NCBI GenBank assembly: GCA_027034965.1
Contig: JALVWL010000193.1
Coordinates: 1 to 29,926 of the forward strand
Direction of reading: 5' to 3'
Length of the DNA stretch: 29,926 bases
Source of the DNA: Candidatus Omnitrophota bacterium
Lineage (GTDB): Bacteria; Omnitrophota; Gorgyraeia; S143-82
In this document: one piece after another, positions 22,219-29,355 of the stretch
Layout of the letters: every line of letters begins with the position of its first letter
How positions within the stretch are numbered: position 1 is the stretch's first letter
Position numbers and translations under genes: made by a program
The notes under the pieces: generated by a model
Seen by the model: only the letters and a program-made list of their open reading frames with translations
Database searches by the model: none
Told to the model about the DNA's origin: nothing

Positions 22219-22247
22219 AGCATAGCACTTAATTTTTGAGGCGTCAA
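22219..22247 (-). promoter_or_regulatory. candidate promoter of the PEP-CTERM gene
   Basis: Minus strand TTGACG (22242-22247), 17-bp spacer, TATGCT (22219-22224), about 45 bases before the ATG at 22173. Nothing resembling the sigma-54 sites of PrsK/PrsR-controlled PEP-CTERM genes was seen. Confidence 0.45.
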
Positions 22248-22305
22248 TTACAAACCATATACTTGTGTTTTATATGCCCTGACTTTAAAGGGAAACAAAA
22301 TGCCC

Positions 22306-23055
22306 CTACAGCACATCCTTAATAATCAACATAGCGGAGATGAATAATAGCACCAAGCCAAAGATGAGTTTTATCCTTCTCCCTTTTAATCTGCTGGCCA
22401 TAAAGCGCGAGCCCAGCTGGCTGCCAATAAAAACAGCCAGAACGCACAAACTCCAGAGCCTCCAATCCGGATTGGCAGATGTGGCTATATGAGAGGCGAA
22501 ACTTGATATGCCTGAAAGGGTTACAACAAATGCAGACGTCGCAGCCGCTGTCTTTGGGTCAAGGCCAGCAATAAAGAGCAAAGGCACGACAAAAGTGCCG
22601 CCACCTCGGCCAATAAGTCCTGCAAAGAATCCAAGCACACTGCCGCCTATGATACCAAGTATGAGCTTGCCTTTAGAAGAAAGTGCTCCTCTCTTCGGCC
22701 GCCAGCCTGACAGCATAAGGATAGCAGCAGTTGCCGTAAACACAGCGAATATCAATATCACCGGTTTCGTCGGTAGATGCAAATTTACAAGCGTTCCTAT
22801 CGGGGCAAACAATACCATCGTTATGCCAAAGGGCAGGGCAGTCTTCCACTCAATAAGGCCTTTTCTTGCATATGTCCATGATGCGGAAGTCGAATTTACC
22901 ACATTAAGAAGCATTCCCAGGGGAATCGCCTGCGTCTTAAAATCAAGGCCCATCCAGAATAGTATGGGAATATATAATTGAGAGCCGCCCATACCAAGCA
23001 TTGAAAAAACAAAAGCTATAACAAAAAACAGCGCTGGGATGATAATTAAATGCAT
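22306..23055 (-). CDS. TSUP-family (TauE/SafE) membrane transporter
   Basis: 249 residues, about eight membrane helices. The two inverted halves each carry a TSUP motif: SMLGMGGSQLYIPILF (about 18-33) and AGLIGRGGGTFVVPLLFI (about 145-162), followed by DPKTAAATSAFVV. The family moves sulfite, sulfoacetate, sulfonates and other organosulfur anions across the inner membrane, usually outward. Here it is the last gene of an operon with an arsenite carrier, an FmdE-like protein and a DUF134 regulator, starting 17 bases after acr3, so a detoxification role for sulfur or arsenic-sulfur species is conceivable but unproven. Confidence 0.85.
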   Translation of the reverse strand: MHLIIIPALFFVIAFVFSMLGMGGSQLYIPILFWMGLDFKTQAIPLGMLLNVVNSTSASWTYARKGLIEWKTALPFGITMVLFAPIGTLVNLHLPTKPVILIFAVFTATAAILMLSGWRPKRGALSSKGKLILGIIGGSVLGFFAGLIGRGGGTFVVPLLFIAGLDPKTAAATSAFVVTLSGISSFASHIATSANPDWRLWSLCVLAVFIGSQLGSRFMASRLKGRRIKLIFGLVLLFISAMLIIKDVL

Positions 23056-23072
23056 ACTTGAGTCTCCTTTAA

Positions 23073-24245
23073 TTACGAAGCAACCTCAAACCAGTGCCGC
23101 GTGTTAAGGCATATCTTGACCAACATAAGCATAACAGGCACCTCTATTAAGACCCCAACCACAGTGGCAAGCGCCGCACCGGAAGAAAGTCCAAAGAGCA
23201 TGGTTGCAGTTGCGATGGCCACTTCAAAGTGATTGCTCGCCCCTATCATTGCCGAAGGAGCGGCATCTTCGTATCTTAATTTCAATTTTTTAGCAAGCCA
23301 ATAGGTAAGGGAAAAAACAAAAACCGTCTGGATAAACAAAGGAATTGCTATCCATAGAATTGTCAACGGCTGGGCAAGTATTATATCTCCTTTAAAAGAG
23401 AACAACAAAATAAGTGTTACCAATAAAGCAGTTATGGATATCGGTGTAAGTATATGGAGGAATTTCTCATTAAACCACTCTATTCCCTTGTGTTTTATTA
23501 TCCACTTTCTTGAAAAATAGCCTGCCACAAGAGGCAATGCAACATATATGCTTATAGAGAGAAGCAAGGCCTGCCATGGCACCGGCATACGGCCAACCCC
23601 TAACAAAAATCCGCCAAGCACTCCATAGAGAAATAGCATAGTCAAAGAATTTATCGCTACCATAACAAGGGTATGGCCGTCATTTCCCTTTGCCAGAAAA
23701 CTCCAGACAAGGACCATTGCAGTGCAGGGCGCAATCCCAAGCAGAATGCATCCGGCGAAAAAGCTCCTCCACAGAGGAACCTGGAGCATCTTTATTCCAT
23801 TGTGCATAACCACCTTTCCTACGCCATGCAAAGAGCCAATTGCCCAATCAGCACCGGGAGGGAGCTTAACAAAATCCACTGCATTTGGACCGATAAACCC
23901 TTTAAACAAAATCCCCAAAAATATATAGGCTATGGCATACATAGTAAACGGCTTAACCGCCCAGTTTATAAACAATGTCAGGCCGACTGGCTTAGGAGAC
24001 TTGCCTGCCTTTATAACCTGGGCAAAGTCAATCTTTACCATTATCGGATACATCATAAAGAAGAGGCATATTGCAATAGGTATAGACACAACCGGCGCCC
24101 CGTTTACATACAAAGCCATGCTGTCTAACCTGTGCGCAAGCCCGGGAACAAACTTGCCAAGAAGGATACCCGCAACTATACACAAACCTACCCATATGGT
24201 CAGGTATCTCTCAAAAAATGACATACTATAATCTGTAGACTTCAC
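23073..24245 (-). CDS. acr3: ACR3-family arsenite efflux carrier, with an insertion
   Basis: 390 residues from the GTG at 24245, chosen because AGGAGG lies 6 nt before it; a GTG two codons earlier overlaps that site. Ten predicted membrane helices. The ACR3 signature GIAPCTAMVLVWSFLAKGN contains the essential Cys (Cys174 here), and PSAMIGASNHFEVAIATA is the second hallmark block. ACR3 exports As(III), sometimes Sb(III). Between the helices before that Cys there is an extra stretch of about 30-35 residues (from GPNAVDFVKL to MLQVPLW) that I do not expect in typical ACR3 proteins. No arsR or arsC is nearby; the operon begins with a DUF134 regulator instead. It lies 37 bases after the FmdE-like gene. 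Confidence 0.9.
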   Translation of the reverse strand: MKSTDYSMSFFERYLTIWVGLCIVAGILLGKFVPGLAHRLDSMALYVNGAPVVSIPIAICLFFMMYPIMVKIDFAQVIKAGKSPKPVGLTLFINWAVKPFTMYAIAYIFLGILFKGFIGPNAVDFVKLPPGADWAIGSLHGVGKVVMHNGIKMLQVPLWRSFFAGCILLGIAPCTAMVLVWSFLAKGNDGHTLVMVAINSLTMLFLYGVLGGFLLGVGRMPVPWQALLLSISIYVALPLVAGYFSRKWIIKHKGIEWFNEKFLHILTPISITALLVTLILLFSFKGDIILAQPLTILWIAIPLFIQTVFVFSLTYWLAKKLKLRYEDAAPSAMIGASNHFEVAIATATMLFGLSSGAALATVVGVLIEVPVMLMLVKICLNTRHWFEVAS

Positions 24246-24282
24246 GCCCACCTCCTTTATTCGGATCTACCCCAGCAAGTTC

Positions 24283-24891
24283 TTATCCCTCATATCCAGA
24301 GCAGGGGATACAGACAAGTTCGCCTTCCCTTGTAATGCGCAGTTTATCAACAAACACCATCTCCCCGCACTTAGCGCATGGCCTTATCTCAAACATCCCC
24401 TCGCCTTTTTTTACTTCAACCTCTTTTACCTCTCCGATGTCTAAAAAGGCATCCTCAGGCAGGTTCATTATCTTATCCACCAAAGGGTTAACAACATCTT
24501 CCGGGATATCCTGCGGGGGGACGCCCTGCTTGCGCCTCTGGACAAACGGAGAATTAACAGCGTTTGCGAAAAATTCTGGCTTTAGAGACACGCGCACGGA
24601 TTTATTTTGGCGCGTATCAATAAGCGTAAAGGCCATCTTGTTGTAATATAGTTTCTGAATATTAGACTTGCCATAGGTTGCACCTGTTACAACCATAATC
24701 CCGTCTAAAAAGCATCCCGCTGCATGGCCCTTGCCTGTCTCAGAAATAACAATAAGCTCCTTATCCTGCGCCCTGTCTGAACCTAACACATTCATTGCAG
24801 CGGCAGCTGCGCGCAGGCCCATCGGCATTGCCGGGCACTTATGCCCGTGAAACCTAATCGCCAGTTCAAAAAAATCCTTTGCATCTACCAT
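24283..24891 (-). CDS. FmdE-like zinc-binding protein
   Basis: 202 residues from the ATG at 24891, which has AGGAGG 7 nt upstream; longer versions would overlap the previous gene. The N-terminal FmdE domain begins IRFHGHKCPAMPMGLRAA (about 13-30) and includes GCFLDGIMVVTGATYGKSNI (about 59-78), with the His/Cys residues typical of the family. The C-terminus has a zinc-ribbon-like CAKCGE and CIPCSGYEG. FmdE was named as a subunit of formylmethanofuran dehydrogenase, but stand-alone bacterial FmdE proteins are of unclear function and often lie near molybdenum, metal or oxyanion genes. There is no fmdABC here. Second gene of the DUF134/ACR3/TSUP operon. Confidence 0.82.
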   Translation of the reverse strand: MVDAKDFFELAIRFHGHKCPAMPMGLRAAAAAMNVLGSDRAQDKELIVISETGKGHAAGCFLDGIMVVTGATYGKSNIQKLYYNKMAFTLIDTRQNKSVRVSLKPEFFANAVNSPFVQRRKQGVPPQDIPEDVVNPLVDKIMNLPEDAFLDIGEVKEVEVKKGEGMFEIRPCAKCGEMVFVDKLRITREGELVCIPCSGYEG

Positions 24892-24895
24892 AAAA

Positions 24896-25198
24896 CTACC
24901 TCCTGTTATAATCAATATCACACACCCCGCCCTCAATCCTTATCGCCTTGACATTTACCAGGGCGTCGGTTAACTTCCTGTGGGCGGATTTTAATATACG
25001 CGATACAGTGGAACGGTGAATCCCCATTTTTTCTGCCGCCTGCTCCTGCGTAAGTCCTTCCAGATGCATAAGCCGCATTGCCTCAAATTCATCCAGAGAC
25101 AAGACAACACCATCTAACTCATCTAATCTTTTGCATTGCGGCCTGAAACACCTCTCTTGAGGCTCACACCTTATCCAGCGCCTCTTCTTTGGTCTCAT
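24896..25198 (-). CDS. DUF134 DNA-binding regulator
   Basis: 100 residues from the ATG at 25198, preceded by GAGGGG at 5 nt; the longer frame to 25234 runs into the operator region and is rejected. The DUF134 layout is an N-terminal basic, Cys-rich segment (MRPKKRRWIRCEP, with three Cys by residue 22), VVLSLDEFEAMRLMHLEGLTQEQAAEKMGIHRSTVSRILKSAHRKL (sigma-70 region 4-like helix-turn-helix) and a short tail. The family is predicted to bind DNA. As first gene of the operon, next to a promoter with a perfect palindrome, it is the obvious candidate regulator. The Cys cluster could sense a thiol-reactive ligand such as As(III) or a metal; that is inference. Confidence 0.85.
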   Translation of the reverse strand: MRPKKRRWIRCEPQERCFRPQCKRLDELDGVVLSLDEFEAMRLMHLEGLTQEQAAEKMGIHRSTVSRILKSAHRKLTDALVNVKAIRIEGGVCDIDYNRR

Positions 25199-25226
25199 AT
25201 AATCCCCTCTACATTGAGAGTCAAAG

Positions 25227-25246
25227 TTATGCACATATGTGCATAA
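25227..25246. promoter_or_regulatory. perfect 20-bp palindromic operator
   Basis: TTATGCACATATGTGCATAA is a perfect palindrome covering the -10 element and predicted start site of the operon promoter, about 30 bases upstream of the DUF134 start. The position is ideal for repression. The DUF134 protein is the likeliest binder because it is the only regulator in the operon. Confidence 0.65.
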
Positions 25247-25271
25247 TATAAGATAAAGGGAGCGCTGTCAA
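25243..25271 (-). promoter_or_regulatory. promoter of the DUF134-fmdE-acr3-TSUP operon
   Basis: Minus strand TTGACA (25266-25271), 17-bp spacer, TATTAT (25243-25248): 11 of 12 consensus positions. The palindrome begins inside the -10, which points to a strong but repressible promoter. Confidence 0.75.
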
Positions 25272-25299
25272 TAAAAAAGACTTAATTAAAAGTTTGGAG

Positions 25300-26043
25300 T
25301 TAAATTCGCCTTCTCTTCAACACAACACCCAACAGCCCAAAACCAAACAATAGCAGGCTTGCAGGTTCGGGGACAATGTTATTGTTTGGACTACTTGGAG
25401 ATCTTGCCAGCCAATTGGCGATATTGGTTGCGAACTGATGATTATCATAATAATTCCAAAAATAATCAGAGACAATATTAATATCCAATAGGGTTAGGAC
25501 ATTTAGATCCCCTCCCCACAGAGTAGCCACATTTTTATCAAAAAGAGGCGTTCCTCCATTGGCAATTCCACTCATAGGAAAATAAACTTCACTCACACCA
25601 GTCGTGAGATAATGGCTAAAAGCCGTAGTAGAACTATTCGTGATTTCGGTTCCACTATAACTTCCACCAACCACCCCCAAGATACTATTATTCCAATTAG
25701 GCCAATTGTTATTCTCTCCAAATAGAACCACATACCTGCCGGTGGCGATAAAGTCCTGTAAATTTTGGACCTCTACAGGTAAAAGCTCATCAGAAAATCC
25801 TCTGATCTCCACCATTACTGCATCATATGATAGCAAAGAATCAGAGAGGTCATCCAAAAGTACAACATTACTGGCCCCTATAGCATTGTTTATGGCGTCT
25901 GTCATATTATGCCAATAATTCTTTCCATAACCGTACTCTATAAACCTGGTTTTAGAAATAGCCAACTTAAACGCATAAGCAGGCGAGATAAAATAATAAG
26001 AAACCAATACCGCAAAGATAGCACCTAACCACACCCTTTTCAT
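25300..26043 (-). CDS. PEP-CTERM protein with a ThuA/GATase-like domain
   Basis: 247 residues from the ATG at 26043 (GGAGG 7 nt upstream). Signal peptide ending SPAYA (about 1-24). The middle part, from the segment with SYDAVMVEIRGFSD to FIATGRYVVLFGENNNWPNWN, alternates strands and helices in the manner of ThuA/DUF4350-type Rossmann-like domains, without an evident nucleophile Cys, so probably a binding rather than catalytic domain. C-terminus IVPEPASLLLFGFGLLGVV then KRRRI is a standard PEP-CTERM signal for exosortase. It is one of two such genes flanking the arsenite operon; they are not similar in their central regions. Confidence 0.87.
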   Translation of the reverse strand: MKRVWLGAIFAVLVSYYFISPAYAFKLAISKTRFIEYGYGKNYWHNMTDAINNAIGASNVVLLDDLSDSLLSYDAVMVEIRGFSDELLPVEVQNLQDFIATGRYVVLFGENNNWPNWNNSILGVVGGSYSGTEITNSSTTAFSHYLTTGVSEVYFPMSGIANGGTPLFDKNVATLWGGDLNVLTLLDINIVSDYFWNYYDNHQFATNIANWLARSPSSPNNNIVPEPASLLLFGFGLLGVVLKRRRI

Positions 26044-26107
26044 CGCAAAACCTCCATTATTCAAAATCGTTTCGCAAAAGCAAAATCCATCAAACTGAAA
26101 CATGCAA

Positions 26108-26137
26108 ATACTACTCCAGGTTACAAATTTTTGTCAA
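26108..26137 (-). promoter_or_regulatory. candidate promoter of the second PEP-CTERM gene
   Basis: Minus strand TTGACA (26132-26137), 18-bp spacer, TAGTAT (26108-26113), about 65 bases before the ATG at 26043. A second TTGACA lies further upstream near 26221-26226 with a poorer -10. Confidence 0.45.
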
Positions 26138-26267
26138 ATTTTTATCTCTTACTACCCCAAATAGTTGCAGGGTTAAAAAAACACATGTTTGGCCAGCAAT
26201 AAAGAAAGTCATGCTGTGATGTCAAAAAAATAGACAATGGAGAGGATTTTTGACAATGGAATCCGGT

Positions 26268-27077
26268 TTAATTTCCTTTATATAGGTGCACGTCTGTTTG
26301 CGGAAATGGAATGGTAATACCAGCTTCCTCTAATGCAATCTTGCCTTTCTCAAGGGTATCAAAATACACACCCCAATAGTCTTCTGGCTTTACCCATGGC
26401 CTGCATACCAGGTTCACACTGCTGTCTGCAAGCTCTCCAACTGCAATAGTGGGCTCTGGATCCTTTAAGACACGCGGATCTTTATCAAGCACCCTTTTCA
26501 AGGCCTCCTTGGCAGTCTTTATATTATCACTGTAAGAAATGCCAAAGACCAGATCCACACGGCGCCTGTTAACAGCTGATAGATTCTCTATATTCTCAGC
26601 GGTTATCTTTGAATTTGGCAGGATAACCTTGCGGTTATCTAGTGTATAAAGGGTGGTGTTAAAGATATCTACATTCTTCACAACTCCGGTTATCCCTGCT
26701 ATATGGACTGTATCGCCGATATTAAATGGCTTAAAGATTATCAAAACTACCCCTGCGGCAAAATTTGCAAGCGAACCCTGAAGAGCAAGGCCAATAGCCA
26801 ATCCAGCTGCACCAAGGATTGCAACTAGAGAATTGGTATTCACTCCTAATTTATTTATCGCTGCAATAACCACTAAAACCAGTAGGCCAGCATGGGTAAG
26901 ATTCTCTAGAAATTTTGCAAGGATTGCATCTACTTTCGCCCGTTCCAATGCCTTTCCTAAGAATTGAGAGATTGCCCCGGAAAGATACCGACCAATTACA
27001 AAGATCAAGATGGCAAACAAGATCCTCATCCCATAAAGCGTTATATACGGCAACAACCTCTCTTTCAGCGCATCCAT
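26268..27077 (-). CDS. mscS: small-conductance mechanosensitive channel (MscS)
   Basis: 269 residues. Three N-terminal membrane helices; the pore helix is VAILGAAGLAIGLALQGSLANFAAGVVLIIFKPFNIGD (about 85-122), with the Gly/Ala packing pattern and the GLALQ-x-SL-x-N hallmark of MscS. A beta-domain with NRKVILPNSKITAENIENLS and an alpha/beta vestibule ending FPQTDVHLY follow. It opens under membrane tension and releases solutes during hypo-osmotic shock. Length is near that of E. coli MscS (286). It starts about 60 bases after cutA and could be read from the same transcript. Confidence 0.93.
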   Translation of the reverse strand: MDALKERLLPYITLYGMRILFAILIFVIGRYLSGAISQFLGKALERAKVDAILAKFLENLTHAGLLVLVVIAAINKLGVNTNSLVAILGAAGLAIGLALQGSLANFAAGVVLIIFKPFNIGDTVHIAGITGVVKNVDIFNTTLYTLDNRKVILPNSKITAENIENLSAVNRRRVDLVFGISYSDNIKTAKEALKRVLDKDPRVLKDPEPTIAVGELADSSVNLVCRPWVKPEDYWGVYFDTLEKGKIALEEAGITIPFPQTDVHLYKGN

Positions 27078-27135
27078 TTTTACCCCTTGTTATTCCCTCT
27101 ATGTCCTCTTATTTGTAAATAAAAACATTTTTAAC

Positions 27136-27465
27136 TCAGGCAGTCAATGAGTCCTCAATCCATCTCAGAAAATCTTGATTGCCTTTAAGCATCTCAAAAG
27201 AGATGATGCAGGGAACAGTATAAGGATGAACCTTCTTTACTTCCTCCTCGATAGGGCCTAACTTATCTTGCAGGCTCTTGCATATAATTACTACCTCCCT
27301 ATCCTTCTCTATCTTGCCTTCCCACCAGTACATAGAAGTAATGTCTTTATATATATTCGCGCAGGCAATAAGGCGTTTTCTCACCAGCTCTTCGGCAATC
27401 TTTTCAGCAACCGATTCCTCGGGAGCAGTGATATAGACAATACAGTATTCGTTAGCCTCTTTCAT
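27136..27465 (-). CDS. cutA: CutA-family protein
   Basis: 109 residues from the ATG at 27465, the usual CutA length; the longer frame to 27522 would run inside the flavodiiron gene. Family landmarks: CIVYITAPEESVAEKIAEELVRKRLIACANI, MYWWEGKIEKDREVVIICKS, VKKVHPYTVPCIISFEMLKGNQDFLRWI. CutA forms a PII-like trimer; the divalent-metal tolerance role named for E. coli is disputed and the true function is not settled. It begins 4 bases after the flavodiiron stop, at the end of the Hcp/Hrb/flavodiiron operon. Confidence 0.9.
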   Translation of the reverse strand: MKEANEYCIVYITAPEESVAEKIAEELVRKRLIACANIYKDITSMYWWEGKIEKDREVVIICKSLQDKLGPIEEEVKKVHPYTVPCIISFEMLKGNQDFLRWIEDSLTA

Positions 27466-27469
27466 TTCC

Positions 27470-28642
27470 CTAATCCGGCAATCTTCGCATAACTTCATCA
27501 ACAAATTCATCAAGCAGGTCAAGGTCTTTTTCTTTAGGGAAGCCTTTTATCATAACTGGCTCTAAAAATTCAGCCCTTATATTGGAGAGCAATTCTTTTA
27601 TCTGGACATTGCCCCTGCCTCCCCATCCATAAGAAAATACTGCGCCAATGCACTTTACCTTTGGCCGGAGGGCATTTGCCAGATAGGCAGCATAGACAAC
27701 ACCTGGATGCGCACCTGCCAGAACATAAGGCGAGGCAAAGACAAGGGCAGCTGCGTCTACCAATTCCATAGCAAACTCACCTGTATCGGCAACAGTGAGA
27801 TTCATCGGCACAACAGAAACCCCGCTTTCTGCAAACCTATCTACCAGATATTCAACTATCGCTTGTGTGCTGCCGTGCATAGAGACATAGCCAATCACTA
27901 CCTTCTTCTCTACCCTATCGGATATCCAGTCCTTATAGGCATCCATTATCCATTCAGGCTTATCATAAACCGGGCCGTGGCTTGGTGCGATAAACCGTAT
28001 ATCGTAATCAGATAGCTTTTCTATATTCTTCTTTATCTGAAGCCTAAACGGCATCATAATCTCGGCATAGTAGCGCTTTGCATCTTGGATAACCTTGCAC
28101 TTATCTCCAACACAGATGCAGCTGCTTGCCCTGTGTGAGCCAAAAAAGTCACAGGAAAATAGTATTTTGTCCTCTACAAGGTACGTCGACATCGTCTCTG
28201 GCCAGTGCACCCAAGGGGTATATATAAAGTTTAATGTCTTATCCCCTAAAGAGAGCTCTTGCCCATCTTCAATCTCTACAAACTTATCATCTGGAATAAG
28301 GAGCAAATCCTTCAAGAATTCCTTACACTTTGGATTGGTAACCACCTTTGCCTGGGGGAACAGCTCCAATATTGCAGGGATGCTACCAGAATGGTCCTGC
28401 TCGGCATGGTTGGAAACAATATAGTCTATGTGGTCTATTCCCAGGTGTCTCAGATTCCTAAGCAGGACCTCTTCCTTTGTAGGGTCTACAGTGTCTATTA
28501 ATGCAATCCTATCCTCTCCCTTCACTATATAGGCATTGTAACTGGTCCCATCCGGCAAGGGGATAAGCTCATCAAATAATTGCCTATCCCAATCAACCGC
28601 ACCAACCGAAAATACAGAATCGGTTATCTTAGAAACCGCCAT
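27470..28642 (-). CDS. fprA: flavodiiron protein (O2/NO reductase)
   Basis: 390 residues. N-terminal metallo-beta-lactamase-like diiron domain with His79, Glu81, Asp83 (HAEQDH), His147, Asp165 and His222 (APSHGP) as ligands, all present. C-terminal flavodoxin domain from about 247, with the FMN loop VSMHGSTQ and the later FSYGWGGRG. Class A flavodiiron proteins reduce O2 to water or NO to N2O in the cytoplasm of anaerobes. The overlap by one base with the rubredoxin-bearing Hrb gene gives its electron donor, as in the Moorella hrb-fprA pair. The substrate preference cannot be read from sequence; the hcp gene upstream favours NO. Confidence 0.93.
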   Translation of the reverse strand: MAVSKITDSVFSVGAVDWDRQLFDELIPLPDGTSYNAYIVKGEDRIALIDTVDPTKEEVLLRNLRHLGIDHIDYIVSNHAEQDHSGSIPAILELFPQAKVVTNPKCKEFLKDLLLIPDDKFVEIEDGQELSLGDKTLNFIYTPWVHWPETMSTYLVEDKILFSCDFFGSHRASSCICVGDKCKVIQDAKRYYAEIMMPFRLQIKKNIEKLSDYDIRFIAPSHGPVYDKPEWIMDAYKDWISDRVEKKVVIGYVSMHGSTQAIVEYLVDRFAESGVSVVPMNLTVADTGEFAMELVDAAALVFASPYVLAGAHPGVVYAAYLANALRPKVKCIGAVFSYGWGGRGNVQIKELLSNIRAEFLEPVMIKGFPKEKDLDLLDEFVDEVMRRLPD

Positions 28643-28800
28643 TAGGCCTCCTCAAACTGCTCCTTTCCAACACCGCATACAGGACAGACCCAGTCGTCAG
28701 GCAAGGACTCAAACGGTGTGCCAGGCTCTATACCATTGTCTGGATCACCAATAGATGGGTCATAGACATAACCACAAACACTGCACCTATACTTTTTCAT
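28642..28800 (-). other. possible internally initiated rubredoxin within hrb
   Basis: The internal ATG at 28800 has CAGGAGG with 5-nt spacing and encodes a complete rubredoxin beginning MKKYRCSVCGYVYDP. The same 19-base string around the ribosome binding site and start occurs before the type A pilin at 3540. This could be an active alternative start or a relic of two genes that fused. Confidence 0.45.
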
Positions 28801-29334
28801 ATCAGCCTCCTGGTTTGTTTTATCTTTGTCCTTTTTTATATACGTTGGAGCTGTTTTAGGAGATAGCCCTTTCTTAACCTGATGGTAATAGGCATAGGTC
28901 ATTGGCTCACCATCTGATAGAGACTGGGTATCAACAACCCTGCCGATAAACAGCGTATGCGTGCCGCAGTCAACCATATTATCAACTTTAACCAAAAACC
29001 AAGCAAGACTATAGTCTATGATATACGGGATTCCTCCTTCAGACAAATCAAAATTAATCGCTTCAAACTTATCTATATCCCGGCCGCTCTTAAACCCAAA
29101 CCTGCCGATAAATTCCATAGGCGCATCTTTAGAAAGAACACTAACAGTAAACCGCATGCTCTCCTTTATATACTCATGCGTTAGATTTTGCTTATTAATG
29201 CTTACCGCCAGAGTGGCGGGCTCTGCTGTAATCTGAAACACGGTATTGGCAATCTGGCCATTAAGCCTGCCATCAACAGCAGAGCTCACCACATACATTC
29301 CATAGGACAATTTGAAGAATGCAGTTGTGTCCAT
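28642..29334 (-). CDS. hrb: high-molecular-weight rubredoxin (flavin reductase-rubredoxin fusion)
   Basis: 230 residues. Residues 1-160 are an FMN-binding flavin reductase-like domain (LSYGMYVVSSAVDGRLNGQIANTVFQ start, YHQVKKGLSPKTAPTY end). A short linker follows, then a complete rubredoxin at 179-230 with Cys184-x2-Cys187 and Cys217-x2-Cys220. Hrb proteins pass electrons from NAD(P)H to flavodiiron proteins. The codon for Met179, exactly where the rubredoxin begins, is preceded by a perfect AGGAGG at 5 nt, so a free 52-residue rubredoxin (28642-28800) may also be made. It lies about 20 bases after hcp and overlaps fprA by one base. Confidence 0.92.
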   Translation of the reverse strand: MDTTAFFKLSYGMYVVSSAVDGRLNGQIANTVFQITAEPATLAVSINKQNLTHEYIKESMRFTVSVLSKDAPMEFIGRFGFKSGRDIDKFEAINFDLSEGGIPYIIDYSLAWFLVKVDNMVDCGTHTLFIGRVVDTQSLSDGEPMTYAYYHQVKKGLSPKTAPTYIKKDKDKTNQEADMKKYRCSVCGYVYDPSIGDPDNGIEPGTPFESLPDDWVCPVCGVGKEQFEEA

Positions 29335-29355
29335 TACAGCTATATCCTTTGTTTG

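Noticed and set aside
22508..22981. 157-codon plus-strand open frame
   Set aside because: Antisense shadow of the TSUP transporter gene; composition mirrors the complementary membrane helices.
23673..24128. 151-codon plus-strand open frame
   Set aside because: Antisense to ACR3, which is unambiguous; no recognisable protein features.
24245..24251. upstream GTG as the acr3 start
   Set aside because: It overlaps the AGGAGG ribosome binding site; the GTG at 24245 has correct spacing.
27466..27522. longer N-terminus for CutA
   Set aside because: The extra 19 codons lie inside the flavodiiron gene and do not resemble CutA; the ATG at 27465 gives the normal family length.
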